NCBI GenBank assembly: GCA_018970175.1
Contig: JAGWWV010000018.1
Span: 1-41,219, forward strand
Direction: 5' to 3'
Source: Acidobacteriota bacterium
GTDB taxonomy: Bacteria; Actinomycetota; Acidimicrobiia; Acidimicrobiales; Ilumatobacteraceae
Length of the DNA: 41,219 nt
Shown here: in pieces, positions 36,816 to 41,219 of the stretch
Numbering within the stretch: position 1 is the stretch's first letter
How the letters are laid out: each line of letters begins with the position of its first letter
Translations under genes and position numbers: made by a program
Notes under the pieces: generated by a model
What the model saw: the letters and a program-made list of their open reading frames with translations, nothing else
The model's database searches: none
What the model was told of the DNA's origin: nothing

Positions 36816-38504
36816 ATGAGCACGAACACAGCCGTGGATGAAGCCGTTGCGAAACTCACGGGGCCCGGTGGCGCCTTCGAGATCGCCACCGTTCCGGTAC
36901 ACGGCGTCCCACTACGGGTGTTTGCCACCGCACCGAAGTCGCTGCGCGATCTGTGGCTCATCGGCGCCGCCCGGGGTGACGTGCCGTACCTCATCTACGA
37001 AGACGATGTCATCACCTACGCCCGCGCCCACGAGATGGTGTGTTCGCTGGCGACATGGCTCGATGCGAATGGTGTCCGGAAAGGCGACCGTGTCGCCATC
37101 GGCATGCGCAATTACCCCGAATGGGCCATCGCCTATTGGGCAATCCAAAGCCTCGGCGCCATCAGTGTGAGTCTCAACGCGTGGTGGATCGCCGACGAGC
37201 TGAAGTACGCCCTGTCCGATTCGGGAACGTCGGTTGTGATCGTCGACGGCGAACGACTCGATCGACTGAGTGACGACCTTCTGCGTGAAGTCGGCGTGCG
37301 TCATGCCGTCGTCGTGCGTGGCACGGCGCGACCCGGTGTCGCGACGTGGAGCGACGTCACGGCCGATCGTGCCGCAACAGTTTCCGACGTCGACATCGCA
37401 CCCGACGACGATGCAACCATCCTCTACACGTCCGGCACGACGGGCTTCCCCAAGGGCGCGGTCGGCAGCAATCGGAACCACATCACCAACGTGTGGAACG
37501 GACTCTTCCGCGCCGCATTGAACGCGGCTCTTGCCGATCCGTCGACACCGCGTACCGGAGTGAAGCGTCAACCAAAGGCGCTGTGGACCTTTCCGTTCTT
37601 TCACATCGCGGGCGTCACCGGCGTGAGCGTTGCGCCCGCCACCGGCGGTGCTCTCGTCACGCAGTACAAGTGGGATCCCGCCGACGCGATGCGTTTGATC
37701 GAAAAACACCAGGTCACCCAGATCTCGGGAGTTCCCGCCGTCATCAGGTCGATGCTCGAACATCCCGACTACGACAAGCACGATCTCTCCAGTCTCGCCA
37801 CCATCTCGCAGGGCGGCTCACCCGTTCCCCCTGATTCGATCGCGCGTATCGAGTCGGACTTCTCGGGAAAGGTGAGTCCGACGAACGGATACGGCCTGAC
37901 CGAAACCACGTCTGCCGTCGTGGGTAACGCGGGCCGCGCCTATTTCGGCAAGAAGGACTCCGTCGGTCAGCCGATGATCGGAACCGACATTCGCATTGTC
38001 GACGAAGAAGGCAACGACCTGCCGCTCGGCTCGATCGGCGAGGTGTGGATTCAAAGTCCGATGAATGTCCGTGGCTACTGGAACAAGACCGAGGCCACCG
38101 AGAAGTCGTTCACCAACGGTTGGTTCCACTCGGGCGACGCCGGCTATGTCGACGAGGACGGCTTCCTCTTCGTCGTCGACCGCATCAAGGACATGGTGAT
38201 TCGCGGCGGCGAGAACGTCTACTGCGCCGAAGTCGAAGCAGCAGTGTTCGAACATCCGTCGGTCGCCGACTGCGCCGTGTTCGGCGTTCCGCATCCGACA
38301 CTCATGGAGGAAGTTGCGTTGGTTGTCGTCCCGAAGGACGGGAACTGCGAAACAGACACGAATTCGCTGGTTGCGCACCTGAAGGGGCGCCTCGCCGCAT
38401 TCAAGGTTCCCTCGCACGTGTTCTGGACAACCGAACCCCTGCCGCGCAACGCCACGGGGAAAGTCTTGAAAAAGGACCTCCGCGAGACCTACGCCGCGAA
38501 GTAA
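36816..38504 (+). CDS. AMP-binding acyl-CoA synthetase/ligase
   Basis: A 562-residue ANL-superfamily enzyme activating a carboxylic acid to acyl-AMP and then acyl-CoA. The P-loop is ILYTSGTTGFPKGAVGSN, followed by WTFPFFHIAGVTG. A5 is NGYGLTETTSAVV, A7/A8 are WFHSGDAGYVDEDGFLFVVDRIKDMVIRGGENVYCAEVE, and the A10 lysine is in PRNATGKVLKKDLRE. ATG 36816 follows AAGGGGGCGAGACG; the frame extends upstream into the galactosidase gene but has no ribosome binding site there. The acyl substrate is not readable. It ends before the strong terminator at 38535. Confidence 0.94.
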   Translation: MSTNTAVDEAVAKLTGPGGAFEIATVPVHGVPLRVFATAPKSLRDLWLIGAARGDVPYLIYEDDVITYARAHEMVCSLATWLDANGVRKGDRVAIGMRNYPEWAIAYWAIQSLGAISVSLNAWWIADELKYALSDSGTSVVIVDGERLDRLSDDLLREVGVRHAVVVRGTARPGVATWSDVTADRAATVSDVDIAPDDDATILYTSGTTGFPKGAVGSNRNHITNVWNGLFRAALNAALADPSTPRTGVKRQPKALWTFPFFHIAGVTGVSVAPATGGALVTQYKWDPADAMRLIEKHQVTQISGVPAVIRSMLEHPDYDKHDLSSLATISQGGSPVPPDSIARIESDFSGKVSPTNGYGLTETTSAVVGNAGRAYFGKKDSVGQPMIGTDIRIVDEEGNDLPLGSIGEVWIQSPMNVRGYWNKTEATEKSFTNGWFHSGDAGYVDEDGFLFVVDRIKDMVIRGGENVYCAEVEAAVFEHPSVADCAVFGVPHPTLMEEVALVVVPKDGNCETDTNSLVAHLKGRLAAFKVPSHVFWTTEPLPRNATGKVLKKDLRETYAAK

Positions 38505-38534
38505 CGCAGGAACACCGACGTATTCCGGAAAAGC

Positions 38535-38568
38535 AAAAGGGCCCGCTGCGAGCGCAGCGGGCCCTTTT
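38535..38568. terminator. Bidirectional intrinsic terminator
   Basis: A perfect inverted repeat with 16-base arms (AAAAGGGCCCGCTGCG and its complement) and a two-base centre. The A and T runs at the ends give a T-tract on both strands. It lies between the convergent ligase and repeat-protein genes, so it should stop transcription from both sides. Confidence 0.92.
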
Positions 38569-38579
38569 GAATGGGATGG

Positions 38580-40403
38580 TCAGCCGAGAGCTTTCTTCGC
38601 CTCGTCCGAGAGGTTCTGGATGCACTTCGGGCTGAGCGCTTTCGCCTCGGCTGCGGTCAACGTGTCGAGCTGCTGAGCATTGAACGCGTCGCATGCGTTC
38701 GGGTTCAAGGCGCGCAGCTGCTTGGTCGTCATCTTGTCGACCTGGGTCGGGTCGAGGGCGTCGACCTGACCGTCGGTGATCTTTCCGAGTGCCGTCGGCG
38801 GCAGAGCCGGAATCTTCGCAGGGTCGATTTCGGCCAGCGCCTCGGGAGCCAACTTCAGGAACTGGGCCGGGTTCAGCACCTTGAGAACCTTGGTGCTCAT
38901 TTCGGCAACTTGCTCGGGTGACAGAACCGACATCATCGTTGCGCGCAACTTCGTCATCTGTTCCGGTGTCAATCCCTGGAATGCTTCGGGAGCCATTTGG
39001 TCCAACTGCGTCGGCTTGATCGATCCGAACACGCGCGGGCTGAGGCTGCCCAGCTGGTTCGGCTGCATTCCTGCCATCGCATCCGCAGCCATGGCGACCA
39101 GTTTCTTCGGGTCCATTTGCTTGAAGATGTCGGCTCCCATCTGGGCCATCTGGTCGGGCTTCAGTCCGCCGAGCACGTTTGGCGGCATCGACTTGAACTG
39201 GTCCGGCTTCAGACCCTTCAGCGCCTCTGCCGCCATGTTCTCCATCTGTTCCTTGGTGAAGCTACCGAACACCTTCGCTCCGAGGTTCTTCATCTGTTCC
39301 GGCGTCATGCCCTGGAACGCCTCGGGAGCCATCGCCTTCATCTGCTCCGGGGTGAAGCCGGCCATTGCCGTGGGATTCATCTTCATGAACTGGTCGGGGC
39401 TCATGATGCCGAGTGCATCGGGCTTCAGGCCCTGCACCATCGACGGGTTGAAGTTCTTGAATTCGTCGGGCATCAACGACTTGAGTTGGTCGACCGACAA
39501 ACCCTTGCTGGGATCGAAGTTGGCGGGCAGCTTTGCGGTCATCATGCTCGTGGGCAACGCGCCTTCCGGCAGTTTGAAACCAGCGGGTACCTGGAATCCA
39601 CCAAGATCGAACGTCGCGTTCGATGGGATTGAACCAGGGACACTCGGCATTCCAGCGCCGCCAGCCGCACCCGACGCGGCAAGGATCTTGCGCAATGAGT
39701 CCTGGGTCAACGTCGCGGTGCCGGTACCACCGGGTACCCACTCGCCGCCGGGCAGTGCCTTGCACATCGTTTCGCCGAAGCCCATCGTCTGACCGGGCAT
39801 TGCTTCAACCTTGACGTACGACACGCCCGTCACCTTGCATGCGCCAACCGGTCCGCCACCACCGCTGAAGTTCGGCATCGATCCGGTCATGCCTGCGGGA
39901 ATCGAGCCGGTCATGCCTGCGGGGATTGTTCCGGTCATGCCTGCGGGAATCGAGCCGGTCATGCCTGCGGGAATCGAGCCGGTCATGCCTGCGGGGATCG
40001 AGCCGGTCATGCCTGCGGGAATTGTCGCATTAGGAATCGAACCGCCGGGAACACTGCCGCCGCCTGTCGATGGCGCCGGCTGCGTCACCTGCGGAACGCT
40101 CGAGCCGCCACCGCTTACCGGTGCAGATGAAGATGGGGCGGTAACGGCAGCGGGGTCGAACTCAGCGGTCGCGGTACCACCCAACTGGAAAGTACCTCTC
40201 GCTTGATCGCACGCCTCCTTGGGAAATCCCGTGATGAATGCTGGTTGACCCTTTACCTTTCCGTATTTCACGCCGTTGATCGTGCAAGCGCCGGTTTGCC
40301 CGCTGAAACCTGCCGAGGCATGGACGACGATCGGCATGCCCAACGTGGCTGTTGCGACCGAGAGTCCGAGGACGATCCGTGAGAGTTTCCGAGAGAGTGT
40401 CAT
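38580..40403 (-). CDS. Secreted repeat protein with 16-residue helical repeats
   Basis: A 607-residue exported protein of unknown function. The signal peptide is LSRIVLGLSVATATLGMPIVVHASA. A Cys-containing module (GACTINGVKYGKVKGQPAFITGFPKEACD) recurs divergently near residue 190 (GACKVTGVSYVKVEAMPGQTMGFGETMC). Between them a Pro/Ser/Gly-rich linker holds six IPAGMTG(S/T) octads. Residues 311-598 are eighteen uninterrupted 16-residue repeats (for example APEAFQGLTPEQMTKL) with hydrophobic positions and a central P-x-Q, probably short helices building a solenoid. No anchor is seen. ATG 40403 is preceded by AGAAAGG. Repeats of this style occur in surface or secreted proteins, but no function is established here. 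Confidence 0.85.
   Translation of the reverse strand: MTLSRKLSRIVLGLSVATATLGMPIVVHASAGFSGQTGACTINGVKYGKVKGQPAFITGFPKEACDQARGTFQLGGTATAEFDPAAVTAPSSSAPVSGGGSSVPQVTQPAPSTGGGSVPGGSIPNATIPAGMTGSIPAGMTGSIPAGMTGSIPAGMTGTIPAGMTGSIPAGMTGSMPNFSGGGGPVGACKVTGVSYVKVEAMPGQTMGFGETMCKALPGGEWVPGGTGTATLTQDSLRKILAASGAAGGAGMPSVPGSIPSNATFDLGGFQVPAGFKLPEGALPTSMMTAKLPANFDPSKGLSVDQLKSLMPDEFKNFNPSMVQGLKPDALGIMSPDQFMKMNPTAMAGFTPEQMKAMAPEAFQGMTPEQMKNLGAKVFGSFTKEQMENMAAEALKGLKPDQFKSMPPNVLGGLKPDQMAQMGADIFKQMDPKKLVAMAADAMAGMQPNQLGSLSPRVFGSIKPTQLDQMAPEAFQGLTPEQMTKLRATMMSVLSPEQVAEMSTKVLKVLNPAQFLKLAPEALAEIDPAKIPALPPTALGKITDGQVDALDPTQVDKMTTKQLRALNPNACDAFNAQQLDTLTAAEAKALSPKCIQNLSDEAKKALG
38610..39473 (-). repeat. Eighteen 48-bp coding repeats (16-residue units)
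   Basis: The protein repeats keep exact 16-residue phase for 288 residues. The DNA is diverged between units, so the array is old and held by selection on the protein, not a recent expansion. Typical unit: hydrophobic residues at 4/5, 8, 13 and 16, Pro near 10 and Gln near 12. Confidence 0.85.
39877..40020 (-). repeat. Six 24-bp tandem repeats in the linker of the secreted protein
   Basis: Six near-identical 24-base units sharing CCGGTCATGCCTGCGGG encode the octad IPAGMTG plus Ser or Thr. Near identity implies recent expansion and likely length variation between strains. Confidence 0.9.
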
Positions 40404-40479
40404 GGTGGCCTTTCTGATGACCTGTATTCGGTTTCAAGGGTAGCCAGCGTTTTAGGGGTACGGAAGTAGCCTCGGCGGC

Positions 40480-41064
40480 GTGTCTGCACCGCTTCGACTG
40501 AGTTTCGTGAAGTCGGTGACGAATCATCACGACTTGCCCCTCTTGCGTGCCGAAATTGCGGTCGTCGGGCGGTCGAACGTGGGCAAGTCGTCCCTCATCA
40601 ACGCACTGGCGAACCACCGGAACCTTGCCAAGGTGTCGAAGACACCGGGGCGAACGCAGTTGGTGAACCTGTTCGGCCTGGGACAGACGACCGGGGTGGT
40701 CGACCTGCCGGGTTACGGGTATGCGGCTGTGCCGGGGCGGGTGAAGGCGGGTTGGGAAAAAATGATCGTCTCGTACCTCCTCGAGCGCGAGTCGCTGGTC
40801 GAAGTGTTGGTGTTGGTCGACGGTGAAATCGGCCCGACGAAGCTCGATGTTCAGATGCTCGAGCATCTTCGCTACAACGACGTGCCCTTCTGTGTGGTGG
40901 CGACGAAACATGACAAGGTGAAATCCGCGAAACGTGAAACGCGCAAGCGCGACCTTGCAGCGGGTTGTGGTGTCGCGCAGCGCGATGTCATGTGGGTGAG
41001 CGCCGACACGGGAGTCGGAATCGACGCATTGCGCGCACACATTCTCGGTGCGCTCGAACAATGA
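40480..41064 (+). CDS. engB: Ribosome biogenesis GTP-binding protein YsxC/EngB
   Basis: A 194-residue TRAFAC GTPase assisting large-subunit ribosome assembly. G1 is GRSNVGKSSLINAL, the switch/G2 region is SKTPGRTQLVN, G3 is DLPGYGYA, G4 is TKHDK and G5 is VSADTG. The characteristic W-EKMIVSYLLERESL follows G3. The start is GTG 40480, 76 bases from the divergent repeat-protein gene. The length is typical. It overlaps the next gene by ATGA. Confidence 0.95.
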   Translation: MSAPLRLSFVKSVTNHHDLPLLRAEIAVVGRSNVGKSSLINALANHRNLAKVSKTPGRTQLVNLFGLGQTTGVVDLPGYGYAAVPGRVKAGWEKMIVSYLLERESLVEVLVLVDGEIGPTKLDVQMLEHLRYNDVPFCVVATKHDKVKSAKRETRKRDLAAGCGVAQRDVMWVSADTGVGIDALRAHILGALEQ

Positions 41065-41219
41065 CCGACAAGAAGAAGGGAATTCTCTGGATTCTCACAT
41101 CGGCACTTGCGTATTCGGTTTTCACCGTCATGGCGAAGCGGCTGCTCGACGAGATCGGCCCGACAGATGTTTTGTTCTGGCGGTTCGTGATTGCGGCGCC
41201 GGTGATTTGGGTGGTCGTT
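41061..41219 (+). CDS. EamA/DMT-family permease, N-terminal fragment (cut by window end)
   Basis: The first 53 codons are visible. After the charged start MTDKKKG come ILWILTSALAYSVFTVMAKRLLDEIGPTDVLFWRFVIAAPVIWVV, giving the first two hydrophobic segments and the WRF-like motif of EamA drug/metabolite transporters. The ATG overlaps the engB stop by ATGA. The gene continues beyond the window. Confidence 0.8.
   Translation, partial: MTDKKKGILWILTSALAYSVFTVMAKRLLDEIGPTDVLFWRFVIAAPVIWVVV

Noticed and set aside
39877-40020. CRISPR-like look of the 24-bp repeats
   Set aside because: No spacers separate the units, and they encode a regular octad in the secreted protein.

Overview
The window is about 41 kb of high-GC, densely coded bacterial chromosome. 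I see no tRNA, rRNA, CRISPR array or insertion sequence. GTG and TTG starts, ATGA/GTGA gene overlaps, RmuC and EngB, a geranylgeranyl-reductase-family flavoprotein and PhoP-type direct repeats all suggest an Actinomycetota genome, perhaps class Acidimicrobiia. That placement is inferred from style and gene content; there is no rRNA to confirm it. No gap between genes exceeds 300 bases.

Layout. 1-3.6 kb: acyl-CoA dehydrogenase, a geranylgeranyl-reductase-like flavoprotein (minus) and a four-segment membrane protein. 3.6-5.4 kb: a DrrA/DrrB-type ABC exporter (minus). 5.5-8.5 kb: a compact arsenate operon (plus) made of an ArsR DNA-binding domain fused to an ArsC/LMW-phosphatase-like domain, an ArsJ-associated GAPDH, and the ArsJ efflux permease. 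8.5-11.1 kb: one polypeptide joining a Baeyer-Villiger-type monooxygenase to an esterase. 11.1-13.7 kb: MFS permease, SAM methyltransferase and alpha/beta hydrolase. 13.8-15 kb: rmuC (minus). 15-18.7 kb: MFS permease overlapping a formylglycine-type sulfatase. 18.7 kb: a 60-residue zinc-ribbon protein.

18.9-31.5 kb is a divergent phosphonate locus. The minus strand carries phnGHIJKLM followed by an inositol-monophosphatase-family gene, in one tightly packed operon (C-P lyase). The plus strand carries a secreted beta-propeller protein, phnD, phnC and a double-length phnE (uptake). phnP, phnN and phnF are not in the window. The C-P lyase genes and transporter would import a phosphonate, attach it to ribose triphosphate, trim it with PhnM and cleave the C-P bond with PhnJ. 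The fate of the cyclic ribose phosphate here is open, and the terminal phosphatase is a candidate.

31.5-41.2 kb: flavin-reductase-like and nitroreductase genes (minus), zinc-type dehydrogenase plus GH2 beta-galactosidase, an AMP-binding ligase, a strong bidirectional terminator, a secreted protein built of 16-residue repeats (minus), engB, and the start of an EamA-type permease cut by the window edge.

The most interesting theme is phosphate/arsenate/phosphonate. The ars operon is preceded by an 11-bp-spaced GTTCAC direct repeat like the Streptomyces PHO box and by an ArsR-like inverted repeat. A weaker PHO-like repeat lies between the two phn arms. The ArsR fusion keeps the oxyanion-binding CX5R loop but has Ala-Ala where the family has its catalytic Asp, so it may be a direct arsenate sensor. 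Also notable are the monooxygenase-esterase fusion and two microduplications that copy translation-start sequences inside the phn operons.
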